Origin: Bacteroidales bacterium | GTDB taxonomy: Bacteria > Bacteroidota > Bacteroidia > Bacteroidales > Tenuifilaceae | Direction of reading: 5' to 3' | Length of the DNA stretch: 64,000 nucleotides | Assembly (NCBI GenBank): GCA_028708425.1 | Contig: JAQVYY010000007.1 | Span: 33,165 to 97,164 of the forward strand | Shown here: piece by piece, positions 29,112-38,810 of the stretch | How positions within the stretch are numbered: the stretch's first letter is position 1 | Layout: every line of letters begins with the position of its first letter | Notes under the pieces: model-generated | Told to the model about the DNA's origin: nothing | The model's database searches: none | What the model saw: the letters and a program-made list of their open reading frames with translations, nothing else | Program-made: the position numbers and the translations under genes

Positions 29112-30815
29112 ATGAGAAAATTAATATTTATTGTCATATTTCCATTCCTTTTTTCAGGATGCAGCATTTATAGCCAGCGAGCTATTAATCCTGTTTATAG
29201 TAATATTGGCTCTTTTTTGCATTACTATGAAGGTATTCAGAATCGGTTATATGGTAATTTAGGAAATGCAGTAAATAATTTTAAAAGTGCGCTCGAATTA
29301 GAACCCGAAAACGATGCGATATATTATGAATTGGGTAACTGTTATAATATGCTCAACATGCCCGATTCAGCCATTCATTACCTTGCTCAAGCCGTTCAAA
29401 TAAACCCAAACAACAAGCACTACCGAAACCTATACGGAGCGTTACTAATTAATTTGGGAAAATTCGACGAGGCTTTACAAAATCAAAAACATCTTGTTAA
29501 AATCGATTCCCTTAATGTTAACTATCGGTTTCAATTGGTCTTGCTTTATAGCCAGCTAAAGGAGTTTGATAATGCGTTAAAGGAGCTACACAGAATTGAA
29601 AACGAAGTAGGCTATAATACCCGTTTGGCCGAAGTTAAACTTAGAATTTACTTACAAAACAACGACATAAATAATGCGCTAGCCGAGGCAAATAGTATTA
29701 TCAAAATTGAACCAGATAACCCTCTTTATCATATTTATAAAAGCGAAATCTATTTTAAGCTCGGTGAAGATAGCCTTGCGCTTTCCATTTTAGAAAATGC
29801 TGCGAATTTAGACCCTTTAAGTCCTCAAGTTAATATTCAGCTTTATCAGCGATACATGCAGCTTGGTAATTACAAAGAGGCATTTGCTAAACTAGTGCCC
29901 CTTTTTGCCGATACGCTTATCGGCCCAGATGAAAAGGTACAGCTTTTCTACCCTCTACTTTTTGAACAGAAGCTGTATGCGGATTATGCTCAACAGATCG
30001 ATTCATTGGTTTCTACTTTAAACACGCAGTACCCAGATAATATATTTGTTTACGAGTTGCTATACGAGCATTATATTCGGCGGCAGAATCTGACCAAAGC
30101 ACGAGAAGTTCTCCAAATACTAACACTTATAGATGATACAAATTATAAGCGCTGGGAAAAGTTTATTTCCTTCGATTATTCCACACAAAATTTCGATTCG
30201 GTCATCTCCAATTCAAGTAAAGCTGCAAACCTTTTTCCAAAACAATCCATATTTTATATTCTAAAAGCCCTCGTTCTCGACGAATTAGATAGAACAAACG
30301 AGGCCATTGAAGTGCTTAAAACTAACGTTAATAGTATACAAAATAGCGAGGATAAAGCAGAAATGCTTTGTGTGTTAGGTGATTATTACTATAAGGAAAA
30401 TGTTTTTCGCAAAGCCTTTTTAACCTACGAGAAAGCCCTTAAGTGTAACCCTAACAGTACACGTGTTTTAAACAACTATAGTTACTATTTAGCCCTCCAA
30501 AACTTTCGTTTAAAAAAGGCCCTTCAAATGAGCTCAAAGGCAGTAGATTTGGATCCCAATAACCCAACATTTATTGATACAAAGGGCTGGGTTTTATTCA
30601 AGCTAGGTCGTTACGAAGAGGCCAGGGATGTTCTTCGTAATGCCATTGCCAAGAGCTCTAATCCAAGTGCCGAAATTAATGAGCACTACGGCGATGCACT
30701 TTTTATGACAGGAAATAAACAGAACGCCTATATCTATTGGAAAAAGGCGCAAACGCTGAGCGGAGGATCAGAGAAGTTGAATAAAAAAATTCGAACTCAA
30801 GAGTATGTTCCCTAA
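29112..30815 (+). CDS. TPR-repeat lipoprotein
   Basis: A 567-residue lipoprotein (lipobox FSGC near residue 17) made of tandem tetratricopeptide repeats from ~residue 40 to 560, for example GNLGNAVNNFKSALELEPEN and KAFLTYEKALKCNPNST. Such proteins act as scaffolds, often for envelope assembly. The conserved neighbourhood dut, TPR, DUF4292, M23 suggests a shared envelope or peptidoglycan role. The last 11 bases overlap the next gene. Confidence 0.92.
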   Translation: MRKLIFIVIFPFLFSGCSIYSQRAINPVYSNIGSFLHYYEGIQNRLYGNLGNAVNNFKSALELEPENDAIYYELGNCYNMLNMPDSAIHYLAQAVQINPNNKHYRNLYGALLINLGKFDEALQNQKHLVKIDSLNVNYRFQLVLLYSQLKEFDNALKELHRIENEVGYNTRLAEVKLRIYLQNNDINNALAEANSIIKIEPDNPLYHIYKSEIYFKLGEDSLALSILENAANLDPLSPQVNIQLYQRYMQLGNYKEAFAKLVPLFADTLIGPDEKVQLFYPLLFEQKLYADYAQQIDSLVSTLNTQYPDNIFVYELLYEHYIRRQNLTKAREVLQILTLIDDTNYKRWEKFISFDYSTQNFDSVISNSSKAANLFPKQSIFYILKALVLDELDRTNEAIEVLKTNVNSIQNSEDKAEMLCVLGDYYYKENVFRKAFLTYEKALKCNPNSTRVLNNYSYYLALQNFRLKKALQMSSKAVDLDPNNPTFIDTKGWVLFKLGRYEEARDVLRNAIAKSSNPSAEINEHYGDALFMTGNKQNAYIYWKKAQTLSGGSEKLNKKIRTQEYVP

Positions 30816-31539
30816 AATTAGATGGTTGCTATTTTTTGCCCTGCTTTTTACAAGTTGTCATACCCACAAGAAACTAGGAAAAGCACAACCGTCTTTAAAT
30901 TTTACAAGTATAACCAATGTTAGGTCACTTTATCTGCCTAAAGTGGTCTTACGTATTAATGCCGATGGTTATCTGCGTACACATAAAGCAAAAATTACTT
31001 ATCTGGCCGATAGTATTATTTCTATTAACATCCATACTAGTTCACACAGGCAGGTTGCCCATATAATTTTTGATGACGAAGGCTTAACTTTTTACGATCA
31101 TTATTCCGATGTGGGATACCAATATTCGTTTCAATATCTTACTAAATGTGTTGCATACCCTGTAAATTTCTACTTAGTTCGTGATATAATCTTTGGATTT
31201 TCTCCCATTATTTGCGGAAATTCAGTCAGTAATTTTGAGTCAACATTTACTGAATATCAAGAGCTTAACCCCTCCGAATCATCTATTTCTTTAAAGAAAA
31301 ATGAAAATGATATTCCTGTTCTAGTCGAAATAAGCGCCGCCCGCCCTATTTTTAAATTAGCACTGGGTCCTATTTCACCGCTCACATTACATCTTCCCGA
31401 GTATCTTACCTTATTTTTAAATTTTAATGGGAAGGATTTAGAGTTTGAACTCGAATACATTTTCCATAAAATATCCGTTAATAAGGAAGTAAATATTAAT
31501 TTTGACACATCTATACCACTAAAACCGGTTGCCGAATGA
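30805..31539 (+). CDS. DUF4292 lipoprotein
   Basis: A 244-residue lipoprotein (lipobox LFTSC, residue ~18), beta-rich, matching the DUF4292 proteins that sit between a TPR protein and an M23 peptidase in Bacteroidetes. The fold resembles outer-membrane lipoprotein carriers of the LolA/LolB type, but this is only an inference. It overlaps the upstream TPR gene by 11 bases. Its TGA overlaps the ATG at 31536 as ATGA. Confidence 0.85.
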   Translation: MFPKIRWLLFFALLFTSCHTHKKLGKAQPSLNFTSITNVRSLYLPKVVLRINADGYLRTHKAKITYLADSIISINIHTSSHRQVAHIIFDDEGLTFYDHYSDVGYQYSFQYLTKCVAYPVNFYLVRDIIFGFSPIICGNSVSNFESTFTEYQELNPSESSISLKKNENDIPVLVEISAARPIFKLALGPISPLTLHLPEYLTLFLNFNGKDLEFELEYIFHKISVNKEVNINFDTSIPLKPVAE

Positions 31540-33023
31540 TAACTAGTGTCAGCATTAAAACTCCTGGTTTTTGTTTCGCTTATAGTAACACCATTGGAAC
31601 GGAGCTCAACGAACCTAAAACGTTACAGCCTCCGATAAAATCGGAAGTGTTCAATACCTTCGTAACCAATGAGCTGACGCATGAAGCAAGGATAGAGGCA
31701 AAGAGGCTCGAACGAGTTTGGTGCAGGATTACTTCTACTATGTTTTCCAAAAAGAAGGAAGGCGAAGTCAACTTACCAGTAGTAAACAACTGTTTCGAAG
31801 ATGGGGGTAACGCTTTTCACGGCGTTTTCTTGCAAAGGCTAACTAGGTTTGTACTTATTTTCCTTATAATCCTATCTCCTTTGCTTGTTTTTTCACAGTC
31901 AATAGCTGACCTTGAGAAGCAACGAGCTAAAACCGAGCGAGATTTAAATGCTACTTCCGAGCTTTTAGCAAAAACTTCTAAGCAAAGGCAACAAACTATG
32001 CAGCATGTTAATGTATTGCAAAGGCAACTTACTCTTCGAAAAAAATTGATTGATGATATTGAGATGCAAATCCAACTTTACGAAAAGGAGATTGATAAAA
32101 AAAATCTATTAATAAGTTCCTACAAAAATGACCTTACTAATTTAAAGAAAGAATACGCTAAGCTTATTCGATTTGCACAGCGCAGTAAAACTGATATGGA
32201 TTTGCTTGTCTTCATATTTTCTTCCAGCCATTTTAATCAGGCCTATCGTAGGCTCCGATTTTATCAACAATTTTTAAACTTTAGAGAGAAGCAGGCAAAG
32301 GAAATTATCCGAACACAAGTTTCTATTGAACAAGAGGTCCAGTCTGTATCTGATGCACGAAACAAGCTGGCCACAAGTAAAGAGGATAAGGCAGAAGAAA
32401 TAGTAAACCTTAATGACGAGAAATGGCGTTATTCCAAGACTATAAAGCAGTTACAGCAGAAAGAACAACAGCTCCGACAGGAGGTCGAAAAAAGGAAAAA
32501 GGCTATGGCAGCTTTAGATAAGGCCATCGAGGATCTGATAGCCGAAGAGGCCAGGCTTGCTGCCAAGGAGAAAAAATCTACAGTCCGCGATGCCCGCTAC
32601 TTGCGATTATCAGCAGGCTTCGAAGGCAATAGAGGCCGATTACCCTGGCCTACCTCTAATGGTATAATTGTTTCTGACTTTGGTGAGCACAACCACCCTG
32701 TTTTAAAGGGAGTCCGTATTCGTAATAATGGTATTGATATTAGTACCGATCCAGGTGCAGCAGTAAAATCAATATATGAGGGGGAGGTTAAAAAAATTGT
32801 TTCAATACCGGGGCAAAACCTAGCGGTTATAGTTAGACATGGTGATTTTTTAACAGTGTATTCAAACCTTGAGACTGTTTCTGTTAAGGTTGGAGATAAC
32901 GTATCTGCTCTCCAACCACTGGGTCAGGTGTATTCAGGAACAAAGGAGAAGCAAAGTGTTTTTAATTTACAAATTTGGCAAGAGAGCAACATACAAAACC
33001 CTACACACTGGATTTTACCCTAA
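31536..33023 (+). CDS. M23-family coiled-coil protein (EnvC-like murein hydrolase activator); start uncertain
   Basis: The ORF is 495 residues. A signal-peptide-like hydrophobic stretch (RFVLIFLIILSPLLVFSQ) begins only near residue 103. It is followed by a long coiled coil (~125-350) and a C-terminal LytM/M23 domain (GRLPWPTSNGIIVSDFGEH, GIDISTDPG). The second metal-ligand motif HxH is not intact (IVRHGDFLTVYSNL), as in EnvC-type activators that lack hydrolase activity. The ATG at 31536 overlaps the previous stop as ATGA, which supports it, but a 98-residue extension before a signal peptide is odd. A TTG at 31830 or the ATG at 31740 are alternatives. Its likely role is to activate amidases during cell division. 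Confidence 0.85.
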   Translation: MITSVSIKTPGFCFAYSNTIGTELNEPKTLQPPIKSEVFNTFVTNELTHEARIEAKRLERVWCRITSTMFSKKKEGEVNLPVVNNCFEDGGNAFHGVFLQRLTRFVLIFLIILSPLLVFSQSIADLEKQRAKTERDLNATSELLAKTSKQRQQTMQHVNVLQRQLTLRKKLIDDIEMQIQLYEKEIDKKNLLISSYKNDLTNLKKEYAKLIRFAQRSKTDMDLLVFIFSSSHFNQAYRRLRFYQQFLNFREKQAKEIIRTQVSIEQEVQSVSDARNKLATSKEDKAEEIVNLNDEKWRYSKTIKQLQQKEQQLRQEVEKRKKAMAALDKAIEDLIAEEARLAAKEKKSTVRDARYLRLSAGFEGNRGRLPWPTSNGIIVSDFGEHNHPVLKGVRIRNNGIDISTDPGAAVKSIYEGEVKKIVSIPGQNLAVIVRHGDFLTVYSNLETVSVKVGDNVSALQPLGQVYSGTKEKQSVFNLQIWQESNIQNPTHWILP

Positions 33024-33101
33024 TTCATTAAATTTCTTATGCACTTTACGAAACATTACCCGCACTATTTTAGTATAACCTTTCTGAGATACATACATTA
33101 A

Positions 33102-33500
33102 ATGAAAAAGGATATTACAATAGATTCTGCACTTGACAATATTGCACTTGTTGAGAAGCTAGTCGATGAGGTTTCTGAACAGTGCAACCTATCATCCGAT
33201 TTGTATGGTAAAATACTGATAGCTACCATCGAAGCGGTAAATAACTCTATTGTTCATGGAAATAAATTTATTTTAAGCAAAAAGGTACATGTAGGCTTTC
33301 AAATAACCGATTCTACGATACATATTTATGTTAAAGATGAGGGAGACGGTTTTAATTACCTTAATATTCCCGACCCTACCCGACCAGAAAATTTAGAAAA
33401 TGTTTCAGGACGGGGCGTATTTCTTATGCGCAATTTATCCGATAGCATCGAGTTTGACAATCACGGTTCTGCAGTAGTGCTAACTTTTCATATCAAGTAG
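33102..33500 (+). CDS. RsbW-like serine kinase / anti-sigma ATPase
   Basis: A 132-residue stand-alone HATPase_c protein of the GHKL superfamily. N box EAVNNSIVHGN, G1 box DEGDGFNY and G2 GRGVFLMRNL are visible. There is no dimerisation or sensor domain, which fits an RsbW/SpoIIAB-type partner-switching kinase. No anti-sigma-factor antagonist (STAS) gene lies beside it. Homologues occur just upstream of ybeY in other Bacteroidetes. The target is unknown. Confidence 0.9.
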   Translation: MKKDITIDSALDNIALVEKLVDEVSEQCNLSSDLYGKILIATIEAVNNSIVHGNKFILSKKVHVGFQITDSTIHIYVKDEGDGFNYLNIPDPTRPENLENVSGRGVFLMRNLSDSIEFDNHGSAVVLTFHIK

Positions 33501-33502
33501 TA

Positions 33503-33928
33503 GTGGCTATTTTTTTTCATACGGTCGATTTAAATTTCACATTACCACATAAGAGAGTTTATAAAAAGTGGATTTCAGATACAATCCAATCAGCTGGATA
33601 TAAAGTAGGTGATATAAGTTACATTTTTTGCTCTGAACGGGAAATATTAAAAGTGAATAAACAGTATTTAAACCACAATTATTATACTGATATTATTACC
33701 TTTCCATATGTAGAGAACCGTGTTATTTCAGCTGATATATATATATCTATTCCCACCGTCAGGTATAACGCAGAAAAATATAGGCAAACCTTCACTCAGG
33801 AGTTAAGTAGAGTTATTATACACGGTATTTTGCATATGATAGGATATAATGATTTTACTTCCGAAGAGAAGCATAAAATGCTTGAGGCCGAAAATAGATG
33901 CCTAAACGAGCTTAATTCTTTTTTGTAA
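33503..33928 (+). CDS. ybeY: rRNA maturation RNase YbeY
   Basis: A 141-residue metalloprotein involved in 16S rRNA 3' maturation and ribosome quality control. The core motif reads [11 protein letters not shown]; the third histidine of the classical HxxxHxxxxxH is Asp here, which I recall as common in Bacteroidetes YbeY. The start is GTG at 33503, two bases after the preceding stop, and mnmG begins one base after its own stop. Confidence 0.95.
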   Translation: MAIFFHTVDLNFTLPHKRVYKKWISDTIQSAGYKVGDISYIFCSEREILKVNKQYLNHNYYTDIITFPYVENRVISADIYISIPTVRYNAEKYRQTFTQELSRVIIHGILHMIGYNDFTSEEKHKMLEAENRCLNELNSFL

Positions 33929-33929
33929 T

Positions 33930-35792
33930 ATGTTACAAGCATTCGACGTTATTGTTGTAGGAGCTGGTCATGCTGGCTGCGAAGCCGCTGCCGCTGCTGC
34001 CCGGCTCAATGCACGTGTACTTTTGGTTTCCATGGATTTGTCCAAAGTAGCTCAGATGAGTTGTAACCCTTCTATAGGCGGTGTAGCGAAAGGTCAAATT
34101 GTTAGAGAAATTGACGCTCTGGGTGGATTTTCAGCCTATGTATCTGATATTTCTACCATTCAATTTCGAATGCTAAATAGATCAAAAGGGCCCGCTATGT
34201 GGAGTCCCAGAGCTCAATGCGATAGGATGGTTTTTTCTAAAACATGGCGCGACATACTTGAAACAATACCTAATCTTTTCCTGTGGCAGGACGATGTAAT
34301 AGAGCTTATATTCGACGGAAATAGTGTGGTCGGAATCAAAACCGCCCAAGGAATTATAGTCGAATCAAAAACAGTTATTTTAACCAACGGCACATTTTTA
34401 GCCGGCCTTATCCATATAGGCAATGTAAACTTTGAGGGTGGTAGAGTAGGAGAAGCTTCTTCGAATGGCATTTCGCAGCAACTACTAGATTTTGGTTTTC
34501 AGGTAGGACGAATGAAAACTGGTACTCCTGTGCGCATTGATGGTCGTACAGTTGATTATTCTAAATTTATAGAACAACCCGGTGAGGAGGAGGAAAGGTA
34601 TTTTTCCTACTACTCACAACCAAAAAGCACGCTTAAGCAGCGAAGTTGTTACATTGCCCATACTTCGGAAAAAGCACACGGTATTTTAAAAACAGGCTTT
34701 GATCAAAGTCCCCTTTTTTCAGGCACAATACAAGGAATAGGCCCAAGGTACTGTCCCAGTATTGAGGACAAGTTACGCACGTTTTCCGATAAAAAATCGC
34801 ATCAACTTTTTTTAGAACCCGAAGGCGAAACTACCTACGAAATGTATCTTAACGGGTTCAGTTCTTCCTTACCTTCCAATATACAGTACGAGGCTCTTAA
34901 AACCGTAGAGGGTTTCGAAAATGCGCATATACTTCGTCCTGGGTATGCAATAGAGTACGATTATTTTCCACCTACGCAGCTTTATCATACCCTTGAAACC
35001 AAACTCGTAAAAGGGCTATATTTTGCGGGTCAAATTAACGGCACAACCGGATACGAGGAGGCAGCAGCGCAGGGATTGCTTGCAGGAATAAACGCAGCAC
35101 ACCAGGTAAATGGAAAGCAACAAATAGTGCTTACCCGGGACCAAGCCTATATTGGTGTACTTATCGACGATATTATTAATAAAGGTGTCGACGAACCCTA
35201 CCGTATGTTTACCAGTAGAGCAGAATATCGAGTGCTACTTAGGCAAGATAATGCCGACGAGCGATTGCTTCCTTTAGGCTATGAAATCGGTTTGGTAGAT
35301 GAACCTATATTTAAACAATTTCAACAGAAGTATACTACAATTAGTAAACTAATCGATTTCTGCAAAGCACAAAGCGTTAAACCCGATATTGTAAACCCAT
35401 ACCTTGAGTCGATTAGCTCCGCTCCAATCAAACAATCAAAAAAACTTTACGATATTGTATTGCGCCCCGAATCGTCTCTTGGAACTTTACTTGAACTGTT
35501 CCCAACCCAACTAGTAGGGCTTCAACTAACATCGGATATAGTAGAATCGGTAGAGATTCGAATTAAGTACGGAGGATATATCGAGAGGGAGAAACAGGTT
35601 GCTGAAAAAATGCAGCGCTTAAACTATGTGTCAATTCAACCCGATTTTGATTACCATAGCCTAAAATCTTTAAGTACCGAAGCGCGTCAAAAGTTGTCAA
35701 CATTACGCCCAAAAACCATCGGGCAGGCAAGTAGGATTCCTGGCGTCTCTCCAAGCGACATAAATGTGCTTTTAGTTTACTTCGGAAGGTAG
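33930..35792 (+). CDS. mnmG: tRNA uridine-5-carboxymethylaminomethyl modification enzyme MnmG (GidA)
   Basis: A 620-residue FAD protein that, with MnmE, installs the cmnm5 group on wobble U34 of tRNAs. The Rossmann motif [10 protein letters not shown] is at the N-terminus. [46 protein letters not shown] and the C-terminal helical domain ending [19 protein letters not shown] are all present. The length is full. The gene is followed after one base by the first parS-like palindrome. gidA is near the replication origin in many bacteria. Confidence 0.98.
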   Translation: MLQAFDVIVVGAGHAGCEAAAAAARLNARVLLVSMDLSKVAQMSCNPSIGGVAKGQIVREIDALGGFSAYVSDISTIQFRMLNRSKGPAMWSPRAQCDRMVFSKTWRDILETIPNLFLWQDDVIELIFDGNSVVGIKTAQGIIVESKTVILTNGTFLAGLIHIGNVNFEGGRVGEASSNGISQQLLDFGFQVGRMKTGTPVRIDGRTVDYSKFIEQPGEEEERYFSYYSQPKSTLKQRSCYIAHTSEKAHGILKTGFDQSPLFSGTIQGIGPRYCPSIEDKLRTFSDKKSHQLFLEPEGETTYEMYLNGFSSSLPSNIQYEALKTVEGFENAHILRPGYAIEYDYFPPTQLYHTLETKLVKGLYFAGQINGTTGYEEAAAQGLLAGINAAHQVNGKQQIVLTRDQAYIGVLIDDIINKGVDEPYRMFTSRAEYRVLLRQDNADERLLPLGYEIGLVDEPIFKQFQQKYTTISKLIDFCKAQSVKPDIVNPYLESISSAPIKQSKKLYDIVLRPESSLGTLLELFPTQLVGLQLTSDIVESVEIRIKYGGYIEREKQVAEKMQRLNYVSIQPDFDYHSLKSLSTEARQKLSTLRPKTIGQASRIPGVSPSDINVLLVYFGR

Positions 35793-35810
35793 TTGTTCCA
35801 CGTGGAACAA
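35793..35810. other. parS-like site 1
   Basis: TTGTTCCACGTGGAACAA is a perfect 18-bp palindrome that closely matches the ParB centromere site consensus TGTTTCACGTGAAACA, differing in one symmetric base pair. It begins directly after the mnmG stop codon. A second site lies 241 bases downstream. Confidence 0.8.
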
Positions 35811-35888
35811 TTTTAAGACCCATTTACTCAAAAACATCCAGGACGTTTTGCCCCACATTTTTCAAATTATAACCAGCAAAAATTTCTT

Positions 35889-36035
35889 TAGCCCAGATAA
35901 ATCATCAAATTTATTATAGATGTATGAAAAAACCGTTTACCCGACTTAGTTAAGCCCAATTCTGGGTAACAAAAATGGTTTTGAAGCTTAGCAGCTGCCT
36001 TGGACAGCAATTGTCGACCGAACATTTGTGGTTGA
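35889..36035 (+). repeat. Interspersed structured repeat, copy B (diverged)
   Basis: A diverged full-length copy between the two parS-like sites. Recognisable parts are ATCATCAAATTTATTA, CGACTTAGTTAAGCCCAATT, TGGGTAACAAAAATGG, and GACAGCAATT. The outer arms of hairpin 1 and the right end are poorly conserved, so its stems are weaker than in other copies. Confidence 0.75.
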
Positions 36036-36050
36036 GTTTTTTGATCCAAT

Positions 36051-36068
36051 ATGTTCCACGTGGAACAT
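36051..36068. other. parS-like site 2
   Basis: ATGTTCCACGTGGAACAT is a perfect 18-bp palindrome with the same 16-bp core as site 1, 40 bases upstream of the ade start codon. Two identical cores within 300 bases argue against chance. Confidence 0.8.
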
Positions 36069-36107
36069 TAGCCTTAATCAATTTTATGGTAAAAAATTAT
36101 TTGTTTT

Positions 36108-37745
36108 ATGAAGAGAGAAAAAATTATAGAGGGAGTTATAGTGCGCCCTCAAAGCAGAGAAAAGTTTGGGGCTCGTATTGTGGTCGCTGGACAGCATATT
36201 AAAAGTATAGTGAAAGACAGCACTATAAAAGCCCCCTTTATCTTACCTGGTTTTATCGATTCGCATTTGCATATAGAGAGCTCAATGCTTATTCCAAGTA
36301 GATTTGCCGAGATGGCAGTAAAACATGGAACGGTTGCGGTGGTTACAGATCCGCACGAGGTGGCAAACGTGGCGGGCGTTGAAGGGATACGTTTTATGGT
36401 TGAAGATTCAAAGACCGTACCTCTTAAGTTTTTCTTTGGTGTTCCCTCGTGTGTTCCAGCAACACCCCTCGAGAAAAGTGGAGCCACAATTGATCACCAG
36501 CAGGTGTACGAACTTCTATCAGAGCCCGATTTTCACTTTTTAGCCGAAATGATGAACTTTCCAGGTGTTATTAATAACGATAGGGATGTAGTAATGAAGC
36601 TTGATGCCGCCAAAAAACTTAAAAAGCCTGTCGATGGCCACGCCCCTGGGTTTACAGGCGAGGATTTAAAAAAGTATGTGGCTGCAGGGATTTCTACAGA
36701 CCACGAGTGTAGTAGTATCGATGAAGCGCTTGAGAGAATAAATTTTGGCCAAATTATTCAAATACGAGAGGGAAGCGCTGCGCGCAATTTTTCGTCGCTC
36801 GCGCCATTAATTGCCCAGCACCCAGAATCGCTAATGTTTTGCACAGACGATAGTCATCCAGACTTTCTAGAGCTAGGGCATATAAATAAGATTGTAGCTC
36901 GTGCAGTTGCCAAAGGCTACGATTTATTCGATGTTTTAAATATTGCTACACAGATTCCCCAAAAACACTATGGTTTCAGTTTGGGAAAGCTTGAGGTAAA
37001 TGATCTGGCCGATTTTATTATTGTAGATAATTTACAGGATTTTAATGTACTTCAAACCTATATTGATGGGAGCAGTGTTTATCGTAACAAAAACATAACC
37101 TTTAATTTACAGGATGTACCTAAACCAAATTACCAGTTCCGAACAGCTACTCCTAGTATAGACGATTTACGAGTAGTTGTACAAGGTAATACGATGAACG
37201 TAATAGAAGTATTCCCTGATGAGCTAATTACTAATTGGGTCAAATATCCTGTGTGCCAAAACTGTGGGCAGGAGATAAATTCAATGCTAAACGAGGATAT
37301 TATTAAAATAGTTTTGTTAAATAGGTACGAGAATACCGTACCCGTGGTGGGCTTTATCAAGGGTTTTAATTTAAAGAGGGGTGCTATAGCAGCCAGCATT
37401 GCTCATGATAGTCACCATATTTTGGCAATTGGTGCCAATGACGAAAGCCTTGTATCGACGCTAAAGTGGATTGTTTCGCATAGAGGGGGAATTTGTTTTG
37501 CCGAAAACTCTGTTGTTGATGGTATACCTTTGCCGTACTTCGGTTTAATGACCGATAGCAATGGGCAAGACGTGAGCACTACCTATAAAAAATTAAATGC
37601 ATCAATATCAAAAGCGGGTTCAAAACTTAATGCCCCTTTTATGACAGCATCATTTATGGCTCTTACCGTCATCCCCTTTCTAAAAATCAATCATAATGGT
37701 CTTTTTGACGTGAATAAATTCATATCAGTACCTTTGTTTAACTAA
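36108..37745 (+). CDS. ade: Adenine deaminase
   Basis: A 545-residue amidohydrolase that converts adenine to hypoxanthine in purine salvage. It has the metal-binding PGFIDSHLHIESSML, TDPHEVANV, GHAPGFTGEDL, and TDDSHPD segments, plus the C-terminal adenine deaminase domain (AHDSHHILAIGANDESL). Length and start are as expected. It sits after the parS-like pair, so it may be transcribed separately from mnmG. Confidence 0.96.
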   Translation: MKREKIIEGVIVRPQSREKFGARIVVAGQHIKSIVKDSTIKAPFILPGFIDSHLHIESSMLIPSRFAEMAVKHGTVAVVTDPHEVANVAGVEGIRFMVEDSKTVPLKFFFGVPSCVPATPLEKSGATIDHQQVYELLSEPDFHFLAEMMNFPGVINNDRDVVMKLDAAKKLKKPVDGHAPGFTGEDLKKYVAAGISTDHECSSIDEALERINFGQIIQIREGSAARNFSSLAPLIAQHPESLMFCTDDSHPDFLELGHINKIVARAVAKGYDLFDVLNIATQIPQKHYGFSLGKLEVNDLADFIIVDNLQDFNVLQTYIDGSSVYRNKNITFNLQDVPKPNYQFRTATPSIDDLRVVVQGNTMNVIEVFPDELITNWVKYPVCQNCGQEINSMLNEDIIKIVLLNRYENTVPVVGFIKGFNLKRGAIAASIAHDSHHILAIGANDESLVSTLKWIVSHRGGICFAENSVVDGIPLPYFGLMTDSNGQDVSTTYKKLNASISKAGSKLNAPFMTASFMALTVIPFLKINHNGLFDVNKFISVPLFN

Positions 37746-37750
37746 TTTTT

Positions 37751-37758
37751 TATATTTG
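37751..37758 (+). promoter_or_regulatory. -7 box upstream of the phosphate transporter gene
   Basis: TATATTTG matches TAnnTTTG, 26 bases before the ATG at 37785 and just after the ade stop. No well-spaced -33 element was identified. Confidence 0.35.
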
Positions 37759-37784
37759 TGCTTTGGTAATTTAAAAACCCACAA

Positions 37785-38804
37785 ATGTTAGTTCCCTTTT
37801 TATTGGGTATGTTTCTTGCAATTAATATGGGTGGTAGCGGAACCGCTCCATCATTTTCTGCAGCCTATGGTGCAAACGTAATACGAAAAAGTTTAATTCC
37901 TGGTTTATTTGGTGTAATGGTCTTTTTAGGAGCGACTCTAGCAGGAGGTAATACAGCAACCACTCTTGGTAAAGGCATTATAAATCCCAATCAGATGAAT
38001 AGCGTACTTGTTGCTGTGGTGTTCTTTTCAGTAGCTATATCCTTACTAATTGCAAATATTTCTGGTATTCCTCAATCAACAAGCCAATCCACCGTATGTG
38101 CACTGGTTGCTCCAACTGTCTATTTTCGTACGTTTAATTCAGAAAAACTTTTTTTAGAGATTTTACCTACCTGGTTTATACTCCCCTTAATATCGTTTGT
38201 GCTTAGCTTTATTGTGGGTAAGTACATCTATACACCCCTTCGTCGGAGAGGATACACCATTTCATCTAAAGTCAACAATAGTTATCTTTTAAAAGGGGTA
38301 TTAGTAATCCTTTCCTTATACGTAGCTTTTGCCATTGGAGCCAACAATGTTGCCAATGCAACAGGCCCACTAATACAGATGACCATAAATTTTTTCGAGC
38401 TGGAGCCAGGTAAATATGATTGGTTTATTTCAAAGTTTTCTATTCTTATAATCGCTCCCTGTTTTGCAATTGGAAGTTCAATTTTTGGAAAAAAAATTAT
38501 GAATAATACAGGGAAAGAAATAATTCTTTTTGGACGAATAGAGGCTGCTATTATTGCATTTATTTCAGCCTCTCTTTTACTTTGCGCATCACTTATTAAA
38601 GGAATTCCAACATCACTTGTTCAGCTAAATGTTGCTGCTATAATTGGCATAGGAATAGCAAAGTTAGGTGTAAAAAATATATTTCTTAAAACGAAAGTTC
38701 GAAATTTTTTCTTCATGTGGCTTATTGCACCTATTATTTCTTTTTGCACCTCGTTATTTTTAGTTTTTTTGGTGGATAAGTACCAAATCCTCTATTTATT
38801 CTAA
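37785..38804 (+). CDS. PiT-family inorganic phosphate transporter
   Basis: A 339-residue membrane protein with about ten hydrophobic segments and the two inverted PiT signatures: NMGGSGTAPSFSAAYGANVI in the first half and GANNVANATGPL in the second. It is a low-affinity, cation-coupled phosphate importer by family. No PhoU-like partner gene (DUF47) is adjacent, though such genes often pair with PiT. uvrC follows after six bases. Confidence 0.92.
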   Translation: MLVPFLLGMFLAINMGGSGTAPSFSAAYGANVIRKSLIPGLFGVMVFLGATLAGGNTATTLGKGIINPNQMNSVLVAVVFFSVAISLLIANISGIPQSTSQSTVCALVAPTVYFRTFNSEKLFLEILPTWFILPLISFVLSFIVGKYIYTPLRRRGYTISSKVNNSYLLKGVLVILSLYVAFAIGANNVANATGPLIQMTINFFELEPGKYDWFISKFSILIIAPCFAIGSSIFGKKIMNNTGKEIILFGRIEAAIIAFISASLLLCASLIKGIPTSLVQLNVAAIIGIGIAKLGVKNIFLKTKVRNFFFMWLIAPIISFCTSLFLVFLVDKYQILYLF

Positions 38805-38810
38805 AATGCT

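Noticed and set aside
35975-36202. 75-residue plus ORF overlapping the ade start
   Set aside because: It starts inside repeat copy B, crosses parS site 2 and is out of frame with ade; no protein features.
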